The notes: a model not told the origin generated them from the sequence alone. A DNA stretch of 64,000 nt from Oceanobacillus sp. HTM 045 (GCA_009733745.1 WNWL01000006.1:1-64000); one strand, 5' to 3'. Counted from the stretch's first letter, positions 9,187 to 16,396 are shown. Translations and numbers: made by a program.

Positions 9187-10014
9187 ATGCGCGGCCGTGT
9201 GTCCGGCATGCGCGTCAGTATAGGGTGTCGTCTCCGATACAGCTTCCCTCAACCGACGCCGCTAATTGCGCTGCTGAACGTGCACTACTCGCGGTTCGGC
9301 GATCTGGAGCGTGCCGATTATCTCGTGACCTCGCCGAGCGTGCCCCTCGATAGCTACCGGGATGGCTTCGGCAACTGGTGTACGCGTGTTCTGGCTCCGG
9401 CGGGCGACTTCTGCCTGTCGACGGATGGCATCTTCCGCGACAAGGGCCAGCCTGATCCCTCCATTGCGGGCGCGCGGCAGCACGCGGTTCAGGATCTTCC
9501 CTTCGAGACGCTCGTGTTTCTGCGGGGCAGCCGGTATTGCGACACCGACCTTCTATCGGAGGAGGCGTGGCGACTTTTCGAGACCGCGGACCCCGGATGG
9601 TCACGCGTTCAGGCGATCTGCGATTTCGTGCATGGACATGTCCGCTTCGATTATATGCAGGCGAAGGCGACGCGCACCGCATCGCAGACCCTCGCCGAGC
9701 GACAGGGTGTCTGCCGCGACTTTGCCCATCTCGCCATCGCGCTGTGTCGTTGCATGAACATTCCGGCCCGCTACTGCACCGGATATCTGAGCGACATCAG
9801 CGAACCTCTGCCTCATCCGCCAGGGGATTTTGCCGCCTGGATGGAGGTATTCCTTGCTGGAGAATGGCACATGTTCGACCCTCGCAATAACAAGCCGAGG
9901 TTGGCGAGAATCCTGATCGCGCGCGGTCGCGATGCTGCCGATGTCCCTCTGACCCAGACATTCGGCCAGAACACTTTGATGGAATTCAAGGTCTGGACGG
10001 ATGAATTGACCTGA
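9187..10014 (+). CDS. Transglutaminase-like protein (bacterial TGase/protease-like), type 1
   Basis: The roughly 275-residue product has an N-terminal beta domain starting RVSIGCRLRYSF and LLNVHYSRFGDLERADYL, then a transglutaminase-like core with the nucleophile Cys in RQGVCRDFAHLAIALCR and the FDPRNNKPR Asp strand. The usual HAW motif reads FAAWMEVF, so the catalytic His is not where expected and the enzyme may not be classical. No signal peptide is visible, suggesting the cytosol. The start at 9187 follows GAGGG; 9208 (MRVSIG) is equally reasonable. It follows the Cys-repeat gene by 13 bases on the same strand. Relatives are cysteine proteases or amide-cleaving enzymes. Confidence 0.8.
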   Translation: MRGRVSGMRVSIGCRLRYSFPQPTPLIALLNVHYSRFGDLERADYLVTSPSVPLDSYRDGFGNWCTRVLAPAGDFCLSTDGIFRDKGQPDPSIAGARQHAVQDLPFETLVFLRGSRYCDTDLLSEEAWRLFETADPGWSRVQAICDFVHGHVRFDYMQAKATRTASQTLAERQGVCRDFAHLAIALCRCMNIPARYCTGYLSDISEPLPHPPGDFAAWMEVFLAGEWHMFDPRNNKPRLARILIARGRDAADVPLTQTFGQNTLMEFKVWTDELT

Positions 10015-10146
10015 CTGACCTTGGCTTTCTTTTCTACGCGGCATCGAAATTCGGGTCGTTAGCCCCCATATATATGCTGCTGATGCTAGGTATTCCGGTC
10101 CGACATGGATGAGGAGTTGGCGCCGGCCAATCAAAGGATCGATGAC

Positions 10147-10893
10147 ATGTCCTTCAAGGATCTGACCGCCAGGGCAGCGGGCGTGCTAAAACCGAAGCCG
10201 GCGAAGACATCGGCGACCTCTGCCAAGGAGAACAAGCCCAAAGCCGCCGACACGGAAGTGCCTCGAAGTCCAAGACATCTTGAGACGTGCACAGGTTGCG
10301 CTCCCCATTCCCAAGAAGGGTGCGGATCACCGGCAGCAGCAGGGGGAGCGATCACGCAAATGGAAGATCTGACGAGCAAGACCGTTGCAGTCTTTTCCCG
10401 GCCGTTCACCCTTCTAGGTCTTGCCGAGACTCTCCCGGCAGGAGAGTACGAGATCGAAACGGAGCTGGCTTCGCCGCCGGATCAAAAGGATCCTGCGGCA
10501 TGGAAGGCCTCGGTTCTGGTGAAGCTTCATCCTAGGGCATCGCATCCCGGACTTGCGAGGACGCTCACCCTTTCCCTTGCCGACCTGGACCAAGCACGCG
10601 CCAGAGACAAGCTCACGGGCAAGGCGTTGTCCGACTTTTTCCTTGAAGAAATGCTAGCTGATCCGATGGTACAGCTCGTGATGAAGGCCGACAGGGTCTC
10701 CGAGGCGCACCTGCGACATCTCTATTCCGGGTCTGGGACGTCCGATCCGAACCTGGCTGCGCCGTCTTCGAAGACGACCGCCCGAGGAGCGCGGGACGAA
10801 GAGTCGATCCGGACCGCCGAAAACGAAGGCATGCCTACGCGACCGGACTCGCCGCCGTCCTTGCGCACCCGTCTGGCTGCGGGGAAAACGTGA
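10147..10893 (+). CDS. Hypothetical protein: Lys/Ala-rich N-terminus plus LPAGEYE domain
   Basis: The 248-residue frame begins MSFKDLTARAAGVLKPKPAK after an AAGGA site. It has a Lys/Pro/Ala-rich, probably disordered stretch to about residue 45 and a short Cys-containing segment (CTGCAPHSQEGC). From about residue 72 (MEDLTSKTVAVFSRPFTL) a domain carrying LPAGEYEIETELASPP and LARTLTLSLADLDQARARD follows, clearly related to the LPAGDYE small proteins of this cluster. The tail after residue 190 is polar and low-complexity. The junction suggests two formerly separate genes fused in frame; an ATG at 10360 with GGGGGAG upstream could still start the second part. It has no signal peptide and an unknown role. 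Confidence 0.6.
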   Translation: MSFKDLTARAAGVLKPKPAKTSATSAKENKPKAADTEVPRSPRHLETCTGCAPHSQEGCGSPAAAGGAITQMEDLTSKTVAVFSRPFTLLGLAETLPAGEYEIETELASPPDQKDPAAWKASVLVKLHPRASHPGLARTLTLSLADLDQARARDKLTGKALSDFFLEEMLADPMVQLVMKADRVSEAHLRHLYSGSGTSDPNLAAPSSKTTARGARDEESIRTAENEGMPTRPDSPPSLRTRLAAGKT

Positions 10894-11102
10894 TGGCGGA
10901 CGAGGCGATCGCTGAAGGTGACGTACCGGAGATCGCGACCCCAAGGGCCGTGGGTGATGCTCCGCAAGAACGCCGATGCCTGCGATGCGAAACCTCGTTC
11001 TGGAGCGAAGGCTTCGGAGAACGGATTTACCGACGCTGCAAGGTATTGAATTCCTGGCGGAACGCCGCGCCAATCAGCCCGGGTGCATCTCGCCGCCGCT
11101 GA
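10893..11102 (+). CDS. Small zinc-ribbon-like protein with a lost Cys (69 aa)
   Basis: The ATG at 10893 overlaps the preceding stop (TGATG). The product contains CLRCETSFWSEGFGERIY, then RRCK. Close relatives I recognise in alphaproteobacteria have two CxxC knuckles around a SEGFGERICRRCK core. Here the third Cys is Tyr (IYRRC), so a four-Cys zinc site cannot form with local residues. The basic C-terminal tail ends SRRR. Function is unknown; small zinc ribbons often contact nucleic acid or ribosomes. The Cys-to-Tyr change may mark decay. Confidence 0.55.
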   Translation: MADEAIAEGDVPEIATPRAVGDAPQERRCLRCETSFWSEGFGERIYRRCKVLNSWRNAAPISPGASRRR

Positions 11103-11150
11103 TCCCCACAGCCGCGCGCCGTCTCCCTCAAATCTAACTGGAACATCATT

Positions 11151-12074
11151 TTGACCTGCCTGGACATTGTTCACACCACGACCTACAGATACCGTCACAA
11201 GGTCCCTCTTGGGCCCCATCGGTTGATGCTACGTCCCCGAGAAACCAAGGAACTGCGACTACTTGCGCATGCCCTCTCAATTTCTCCGACGGCGACGGTA
11301 ACCTGGGCGCATGACGTGGCCGGCAACGCCGTCGCCACCGCCGTCTTTGACGGCCTGACGGATCATCTGGTGATCGAGAGCCGTGCCACCGTAGATCTCA
11401 CCGCTCCAGCACGGCCAGTCTTTGCCATCTCCGCCTCGGCCGCACAGTACCCCTTTGACTACGCCGCCGACGAATGGACAGATCTGGGTGCGTTGACGGT
11501 ACCCCAGTACTGCGATCCAGACGGTCGGCTTTCCCGATGGGTCGAGGACTTTGTCATGGCGCGCCCGACCGACACGCTGTCTTTGCTGAAGGACATCAGC
11601 AATGGTGTGTTCACCCAGATTTCCTACCAGAGCCGTGACACTGAAGGCACCCAGTCACCGATCGAGACGCTCGACCGGCGACGGGGCTCGTGCCGTGATC
11701 TTGCGGTCCTGCTCGCCGAAGCCGCGCGCACACTTGGACTCGGTTCCCGCATCGTATCCGGCTATCTGTCCGATGCGGAAGAAAGCCTTTCTGGGTCTGC
11801 GGGTTCCGGGTCCACCCATGCCTGGGTCGAGATATTTGTCCCCGGTGCCGGATGGATTGCCTTCGATCCCACGAACCGGAGCTTCGGGTCCCGGAACCTG
11901 ATACCACTCGCCGTGGCCCGAAACATCGCACAGGTAACCCCGGTGGCAGGCAACTTTGTCGGAACGAACGTCGATTTGCTCTCGATGGAGGTATTAGTAA
12001 GAGTCGAGAGTGCTTCGGCTCAAGACAACCCGCTCCTGGCCCCAAGAGGCGGGGCGGACATCGCGCTTGTCTGA
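11151..12074 (+). CDS. Transglutaminase-like protein, type 2 (full catalytic triad)
   Basis: This 307-residue protein starts at a TTG (11151) immediately before [20 protein letters not shown], the standard opening of COG1305 transglutaminase-like proteins (H-TTY-Y..PV.LGPHRL.LRPR). The N-terminal beta domain (to about 100) is followed by the helical core. The nucleophile Cys is in [17 protein letters not shown], the His in THAWVEIF and the Asp in WIAFDPTN, so the triad looks intact. No signal peptide is seen. It is the last plus-strand gene of the central block, about 50 bases after the zinc-ribbon-like gene. Family members hydrolyse or cross-link amides; no substrate can be named. No ATG exists at the conserved start. 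Confidence 0.85.
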   Translation: MTCLDIVHTTTYRYRHKVPLGPHRLMLRPRETKELRLLAHALSISPTATVTWAHDVAGNAVATAVFDGLTDHLVIESRATVDLTAPARPVFAISASAAQYPFDYAADEWTDLGALTVPQYCDPDGRLSRWVEDFVMARPTDTLSLLKDISNGVFTQISYQSRDTEGTQSPIETLDRRRGSCRDLAVLLAEAARTLGLGSRIVSGYLSDAEESLSGSAGSGSTHAWVEIFVPGAGWIAFDPTNRSFGSRNLIPLAVARNIAQVTPVAGNFVGTNVDLLSMEVLVRVESASAQDNPLLAPRGGADIALV

Positions 12075-12432
12075 TGGCGCTTCGGTGGGACAGGCTTGCG
12101 GCTGCTAGTTTAAACCTATTAATAACAATACTTTAACGGCCGGACAAGGTTCGGCGCCTGGCCCATCCCCTCCGCCACTATCCTCCAAGGTACCCTGAAC
12201 AACCGTACCGGTTCCCCGCGCTTCCGGGTGCGTTCCCGTTTTCCTCGGGGTCAGATGCAGCCTGCGCCGCTCCATCGGAGGGCGAGGAAGGCGTTTGCGC
12301 AGGTGTCACTTAACCGCGAACGGCGCTCGACCTGCAGTGGGTGGGAGGTATCTGCCGTGCGGACCTGTTGCGCGCGCGGCATCCGTCGTGCGTGCGTATC
12401 CTGGCCCTTACAGGGACGGTGACCCGGGCTTC
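12075..12432. other. 358-bp intergenic region between convergent genes
   Basis: It lies between the type 2 transglutaminase gene (plus) and the Cys-repeat gene (minus). It holds a conspicuously AT-rich patch at about 12108-12136, unusual for the neighbourhood, and then GC-rich DNA. No good terminator stem, repeat or small gene was identified. Confidence 0.4.
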
Positions 12433-13242
12433 TTACCGCCCGAGGACGCACTTGCCGTCGGTGAGCTTGAAGTTCTCGTCGCACAGCCACCTGTTGCCGG
12501 ACCAGTCGAGATGGGCGTTTTCCGGCAGTTCGATCGCGATGCATTCGTCGTATCTCGCGGTATAGCCGCGCGCGCAGCGCCATCCCGGGCCGTATGAATC
12601 CACATCGAGATAGGCATTCTCGGGGAGCAGGACGGCTTCGCAGCGACCCGCCGCCTCCAGGAACCCGCGCTCGCAGGCCCAACTGGGTCCGTAGTCGGTG
12701 TTCGTCAGGAAGGCATTTTCCGGGACTTCGATCGGCATGCACTTTCCGGCCTCCGCCACGAAGCCGCGATCGCAGGCCCAGCCGTCGCCCCAGGTGTCGT
12801 CGATCAGGTAGGCGTTCTCGGGCAGCTCGATGAGCACGCAGGCGTCGCGCTCCGGCCGGTAGCCGCGTTCGCATTGCCAGCTGTGCCCGGCCGACCGCAG
12901 GAACGCATTGTCGGGCACGTAAATCGGCTCGCAGGTTGCCCCGCCCGTCTCCTGGTAGCCGCGGCGGCATTTCCATCCCTTGCCGTAGCTGCGCCCTGTC
13001 GGATAGGCGTTCTCGGGCACGTCGACCTGGCTGCATACGGTGCCGTCGATCCGGTAGCCAAGGTTGCAATCCCAGCCGCCGCCATAGCTCCGCAACTGGG
13101 CGTTCGGCGGAACCGGTCCGGTCCCGTCCTGCGCAATCGCCGGGCCCGCAAGGGCCCCAAGGGCGGCGACGATGCAACCGGTCTTCGCGATCAGCCGTGC
13201 CAGTGGCCCGCAAGCTGGATTATTTTCTCGTTTCAACGACAT
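12433..13242 (-). CDS. Exported protein with seven Cys-paired WxCxRG repeats, right-arm copy
   Basis: The 269-residue product starts MSLKRENNPACGPLARLI at 13242 behind AAGGGG. It has a clear signal peptide (KTGCIVAALGALAGPAIA, cleavage before QDG) and then seven tandem units of about 35 residues with W-x-C-x-R-G-[FY]...C...[IVL]P-[ED]-N-A-[YFH]. The last unit has diverged to WLCDENF. Fourteen repeat cysteines suggest seven disulfides and a periplasmic or surface location. It ends GKCVLGR, as does the left-arm paralog (GACVLGR). Unit order and linkers such as GRSYGKGW, SGNRW and PGW are kept between copies, so the repeats expanded before the gene duplicated. The function is unknown. Confidence 0.85.
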   Translation of the reverse strand: MSLKRENNPACGPLARLIAKTGCIVAALGALAGPAIAQDGTGPVPPNAQLRSYGGGWDCNLGYRIDGTVCSQVDVPENAYPTGRSYGKGWKCRRGYQETGGATCEPIYVPDNAFLRSAGHSWQCERGYRPERDACVLIELPENAYLIDDTWGDGWACDRGFVAEAGKCMPIEVPENAFLTNTDYGPSWACERGFLEAAGRCEAVLLPENAYLDVDSYGPGWRCARGYTARYDECIAIELPENAHLDWSGNRWLCDENFKLTDGKCVLGR

Positions 13243-13309
13243 TGCCCCTTCGGCCCTGGGCCATTCGGTTTCGTGGCGGCGCCAGTATCGCCGATCGCCT
13301 GTCCGGGAT

Positions 13310-13347
13310 CCGCTGGCAGAAACCCGCTGGCAGAAGCCCGCTGGCGG
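13310..13347. repeat. Short tandem repeat, three units of about 13 bp
   Basis: CCGCTGGCAGAA-type units follow one another three times (13310, 13323 and 13337), the last imperfect, in the intergenic space upstream of the Cys-repeat gene on the minus strand. It is probably slippage DNA. No regulatory meaning is evident. Confidence 0.5.
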
Positions 13348-13412
13348 TGTCCCATTGGCTGCTCCCGAGAGCTTGCGTTGCCGCGGTGAGGTCTGCGGTC
13401 CGGCCCTGGCGC

Positions 13413-13757
13413 TCAGAGTTCGAGCGCCTCGAGGCAGGCTTCCGCAACATCCCGGTCGGGGGTATCGGCGCCCGGCACGGTCGCCCAGCCGGCTTCCATC
13501 ACGGCGTCGCGCCGCTGATAGCGCGCGATCTCCTGGATCCGCGCCAGCTTTTCCGTCCGCGCGGGGTCGATCCGGGCGTTCTCGAGGCAGACAGGCACCA
13601 GCGCCGCAACCACGTCGTTGCGGGCCATCGACATCGCCCTCTTCTCCGCGGTTCCGCCGGTTACCCAGCCGCCCCACGTGAAGCCGACGATACCGACCAG
13701 TGCCGCGCCGACCGCGACGCCGTAGATGCCGGGCTTGAGCCATTCGGGAGTATTCAT
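13413..13757 (-). CDS. MNTPEW-type membrane-anchored protein, right-arm copy (114 aa)
   Basis: The start MNTPEWLKPGIYGVAVGAAL leads into one transmembrane helix and GFTWGGWVTGG. The outer domain has NDVVAALVPVCLENARIDP, ARYQRRDAVMEAGW and AEACLEALEL. It is the same length as the left-arm copy (7301-7645), with about 69 percent identity by hand alignment and both Cys residues kept. It precedes the Cys-repeat gene on the same strand by 170 bases, as in the left arm, where one extra gene is interposed. A role together with the exported Cys-repeat protein is suggested by this fixed order but is inference. Confidence 0.8.
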   Translation of the reverse strand: MNTPEWLKPGIYGVAVGAALVGIVGFTWGGWVTGGTAEKRAMSMARNDVVAALVPVCLENARIDPARTEKLARIQEIARYQRRDAVMEAGWATVPGADTPDRDVAEACLEALEL

Positions 13758-13851
13758 TTCAGGTCCTCCAGCGGGGGAAGCGCCGCTTCGCCATGTTCAG
13801 GTAAGCGTATCAGTCGGGCGCATTCAGACGGGCGTGATCAGTTGAGCGCGT

Positions 13852-14106
13852 TCAGTTGGGCGTATCCGGGCCGGCGCCGAGCGCCGCCTTCAGGTCCGCC
13901 TCGGTGATCGGGCGCAGTTCTGTCCGGCTCTTCCCGCGGACCGTCAGGTAGGTCGCGGTCCGGCGATAGGCCGTAAAGCTCAGACCCTGCAGGAGTTCTT
14001 CCTCGACCAGCACTTCGTAGTCGCCCGCAGGCAGCGCCTTCGTATATCCGGGCAGAACGAACGGGCGGGGGAAGGTGACCATCGACCTGGAGGAGCGCGT
14101 GAGCAT
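13852..14106 (-). CDS. LPAGDYE-motif small protein, right-arm copy (84 aa)
   Basis: Reading from the ATG at 14106, the product contains SRSMVTFPRPFVLPGYTKAL, PAGDYEVLVEEELLQGLSF, TAYRRTATYLTVRGKS and ITEADLKAALG. The core is nearly identical to the left-arm copy (6996-7304). It lacks that copy's polar tail, so the conserved part is about 80 residues. An upstream ATG at 14181 would add 25 residues with no match in the paralog. The paralogous core is beta-rich and soluble. Dyad 3 (14225-14238) lies 119 bases upstream. Its neighbours and orientation mirror the left arm exactly. Confidence 0.75.
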   Translation of the reverse strand: MLTRSSRSMVTFPRPFVLPGYTKALPAGDYEVLVEEELLQGLSFTAYRRTATYLTVRGKSRTELRPITEADLKAALGAGPDTPN

Positions 14107-14224
14107 GTCCGGTCTCCCTGGGTTCATCTGTCCGCCGCACTTTCCCGTGCGCCGCGTGGCAGGTGCAGGTGTGCGGCCCACCTCGCGATGGAACCATTCA
14201 TAGCCCGGTTCGGGGCAACCCGCG

Positions 14225-14238
14225 CTGACCTATGTTAG
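14225..14238. promoter_or_regulatory. Candidate Crp/Fnr-type dyad 3 (CTGAC-CTAT-GTTAG)
   Basis: This is a perfect 5-4-5 inverted repeat in the spacer between the divergent LPAGDYE gene (minus) and the small membrane protein gene (plus). It corresponds in position to dyad 2 of the left arm. Its half sites match those of dyad 1. FNR-like spacing supports a Crp/Fnr regulator. Confidence 0.55.
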
Positions 14239-14455
14239 CCCCCTGCAAGGGCGGCCCCGATGGCCGGCTGGAAAGCCGGGCATTTCGCGGAAACTCTGCT
14301 GCGCCCATGCCCAAGAGTGTCCGCAGACTGATCGGTATCAGCATGCGGGGCGACTTCCGCGCGTATGATCGGGACCGTCCCGAGGTCCGGTCTGCACGCC
14401 GCGCGTCCGGCACGCGTGGCACAGGCGGCCGACCATCCGGAAGGAGGAGTCCGTC

Positions 14456-14890
14456 ATGTCCGCATCCGAGATACTCGCCCCGCACGGGCACGAGTTCGAG
14501 CGGTTTCTCTACGCCTATGTGGGAGAGGACCGGAATGGCAGCGTCGTGACGGTCCTCTCGGCCCTCGCGCGGCTCGACCTCGACCCCTGGAGCGAAGCGG
14601 CGGAGCTTTCCGCGATGGGGCGGGAGGGCGCCAGTTCCCGGCTCGGCGCGCTGCTGTCCCGCTTCCACGACGTGCCCGCGCTCGGGCGGGATCACCTGTC
14701 GGTGGCGCAGGAACTGGCGCGCTTCCTGCCCGAACGCCCGTCGCGCGACGCGGCCCGTAACGCGGCCCGTGACGCAGCGGCGCCGGTGGCCGCGAAGAAG
14801 GGAGGGCTACAGCCTTCCGAGTTTATCTGGATGGCGCTGCTGGCCCTCGTCTTCCTCGTTCAGTGGCTCTTCGTCGGCTGGTGGGACTGA
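14456..14890 (+). CDS. Small C-terminally membrane-anchored protein, intact right-arm copy
   Basis: The 144-residue protein starts MSASEILAPHGHEFERFLY after a strong AAGGAGGAG site. It has a soluble helical domain (GEDRNGSVVTVLSALARLDL, DPWSEAAELSAMGREGASSR), an Ala/Arg linker with RDAARNAARDAA repeats, and a C-terminal transmembrane helix (FIWMALLALVFLVQWLFVGW). The topology suggests a tail-anchored protein with the domain in the cytoplasm. The left-arm copy at 6291-6722 is inactivated by two stops, so this is the only working copy. Function is unknown. Dyad 3 is 218 bases upstream and dyad 4 just after the gene. Confidence 0.75.
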   Translation: MSASEILAPHGHEFERFLYAYVGEDRNGSVVTVLSALARLDLDPWSEAAELSAMGREGASSRLGALLSRFHDVPALGRDHLSVAQELARFLPERPSRDAARNAARDAAAPVAAKKGGLQPSEFIWMALLALVFLVQWLFVGWWD

Positions 14891-14933
14891 CCCGCGCACG
14901 CCACGGCGGAACCGCTCCCGCATCCGCCGCTGG

Positions 14934-14947
14934 CTAACCTGCGTCAG
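14934..14947. promoter_or_regulatory. Candidate Crp/Fnr-type dyad 4 (CTAAC-CTGC-GTCAG)
   Basis: The site is 165 bases before the right-arm small lysine-rich gene. Reverse-complemented, dyad 1 reads CTAACCTGCGTCAG, identical over all 14 bases. Flanks around both (GG before, TG[CT]GGC after) are also conserved, so site and leader were retained after duplication. Confidence 0.55.
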
Positions 14948-15111
14948 TGCGGCCGCGTCCGGGAATCGTCTAGGAGAGTGGTGCCGCCGCCGACCACTCG
15001 ACGGGGGCAAGTTTCCGAGAACTCCAGGCAGTGCAAGAGCAACGCCGCATTCTTTCGAAGCGGCGCTGCATCGGCAGGCCTCGGCTCGGACAGTCCAGAA
15101 AGGACATCCTG

Positions 15112-15300
15112 ATGACACCCGAAGAGAAAAAGACCGCCGAGAAGATGACCGCGGTCAAGGCCGCGTGGGACAAGGCGCCGGCGGGTCCGAAGAAGGACAA
15201 TGCCCTGAAGCATTACCAGGCCGCCGAGAAGGCCAACACGGCGAAAGACAACGCCGTGGCCAACAAGGAACTCGACGCTGCCAGCCGCGCGCTTTCGTGA
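15112..15300 (+). CDS. Small lysine/alanine-rich protein, right-arm copy (62 aa)
   Basis: Starting at the ATG at 15112 behind AAAGGA, the protein reads MTPEEKKTAEKMTAVKAAW, then DKAPAGPKKDNALKHYQAAE and NKELDAASRALS. It is charged, helical and soluble, and differs from the left-arm copy (5406-5585) by a three-residue insertion and scattered substitutions. The leader and ribosome binding region are also alike. Such conservation over a short product argues that it is a real gene. The role is unknown. It is followed by a strong hairpin (15327-15353). Confidence 0.8.
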   Translation: MTPEEKKTAEKMTAVKAAWDKAPAGPKKDNALKHYQAAEKANTAKDNAVANKELDAASRALS

Positions 15301-15326
15301 CGTTCCTCGCCTGACAGGATCCCGGG

Positions 15327-15353
15327 GCCGCCCGCCGGATAACGGCGGGCGGC
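15327..15353. terminator. Bidirectional hairpin terminator
   Basis: A perfect 11-bp stem GCCGCCCGCCG / CGGCGGGCGGC encloses a 5-base loop (GATAA) between the convergent small lysine-rich gene and the truncated Crp/Fnr gene. TCCTCTC follows on the plus strand. There is only a weak T-run, so termination is likely but not certain. Confidence 0.65.
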
Positions 15354-15358
15354 TCCTC

Positions 15359-15628
15359 TCACTTCAGGAGTGGCCCGGACTGGTCCAGGTACGCTGGATC
15401 GAATTCCGCAAGCTCCATGAGCCGGTCGTGGTCGCCGAACGTCACCCGGCCGTCGCGGAACGTCACGAGCCCGTTTTCCCGAAGCTGCCGCAGGACGCGG
15501 TTCACGTGGACCGCGCTCAGGCCCAGCGCGTCGGCGAGGTGGTACTGCGTCAGCGGGCAATCAAAGCTCTCCCTGCTCGCCATTCCGACCAGCGCCAGCC
15601 GCGATTCCAGTTCGAGCAGGAAATGCAC
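15359..15628 (-). pseudogene. Crp/Fnr-family regulator, 3' fragment (right-arm copy)
   Basis: The fragment encodes only the C-terminal third: HFLLELESRLALVGMAS, LTQYHLADALGLSAVHVNR, NGLVTFRDGRVTFGDHDRL and FDPAYLDQSGPLLK. It matches residues from about 155 to the end of the intact regulator at 4613-5347, with roughly five in six residues identical. The winged HTH is complete but the sensor domain and dimer helix are gone. Homology stops at about 15632, next to an IS3 transposase remnant, so an insertion and deletion is the likely cause. An ATG at 15628 could still start a free HTH domain, which would be a weak competitor at best. Confidence 0.8.
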
Positions 15629-15736
15629 TGCTGTGCTCCCCGACCTTGGATCGCCGAGCTCTGGAGTTCCCCGGCTGTCTCACGATGACGGGCTGGCTGC
15701 GTCATCGCAAAAATGCACAGCGATCATAACGTTGTA

Positions 15737-15853
15737 TCCGATCGCGCTGTGGGGTCGGTCCTCGTTGTAGTGCCTGCGCCAATCCTCCAGCTTTTCCCGC
15801 GCGTCAGCAAGGCTCATGAACCAGTGGGCGTTTAGGCACTCCTGCCGGAGGTC
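15737..15853 (-). pseudogene. IS3-family transposase C-terminal remnant
   Basis: The frame carries RQECLNAHWFMSLADAREKL and EDWRRHYNEDRPHSAIG, the conserved end of IS3-group OrfB integrase cores (the segment after the catalytic Glu). It is only about 37 codons. What follows HSAIG is not transposase-like. It is a different IS3 subgroup from the element at 300-1469. It lies exactly between the truncated Crp/Fnr and the truncated AraC genes, and presumably caused both truncations. Confidence 0.75.
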
Positions 15854-15868
15854 GACGCCATAGTCGGG

Positions 15869-16396
15869 ATGCGCGTCGAAGGCGCCGACGGACTTGGGCC
15901 TCTGGTTGGGGCCCATCTGCGACACCTTTCTGCAGCACTGGAAACGCTAGAGGACAGGGACCTTCGATTGGTAACGGACACGACCCTCGAGCTCGTATCG
16001 GCCGGTCTGCGGCCCAAGCTGGAGTCCCTGCCGTTCGTTGGCGGCGATCTCTTCGACCGCCTCCGCGCCTATATCGATGAGAGGCTACCAGACCCGGAAC
16101 TGTCGCCGTCAGTAATCGCAGCAGACAAAAAGATCTCTGTTCGCTATGTACACAAAATGTTTTCATCGCGGGGTCAGTCGGTCTCCCGGTGGATACAGAA
16201 ACAGCGTTTGTACAGATGCCGACGAGCGCTCGAACGGGATGCACGAGAGCGTTCGATTACCGACATTGCATTCGCGTGGGGCTTCAATGACACCGCGCAT
16301 TTCAGCCGCAGCTTCCGCGCAGAGTTTGGTACATCGCCTCGTGAATTCCGCAAGAATGTGCACGAGACCGATGATCACTCAAGCAACCCTCTGTAA
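15869..16396 (+). pseudogene. AraC-family regulator lacking its N-terminus
   Basis: The open frame gives 175 residues: a linker (LVGAHLRHLSAALETLED), then a full two-HTH AraC domain with YIDERLPDPELSPSVIA, KKISVRYVHKMFSSRG, RCRRALERDARERSITDIA and FGTSPREFRKN. Regulators of this linker type (FeaR/NphR-like) usually have about 320 residues with a 150-residue ligand domain first; that part is missing. The ATG at 15869 lies in DNA just beyond the IS3 remnant on the other strand and is probably not native. A decayed copy of its last 35 codons occurs at 25838-25986. It may survive as a DNA-binding domain alone. Confidence 0.75.

Noticed and set aside
10360-10893. The LPAGEYE domain as a separate gene starting at 10360
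   Set aside because: The frame is continuous from 10147 with a better-spaced ribosome binding site there. A second start remains possible but was not called as its own gene.
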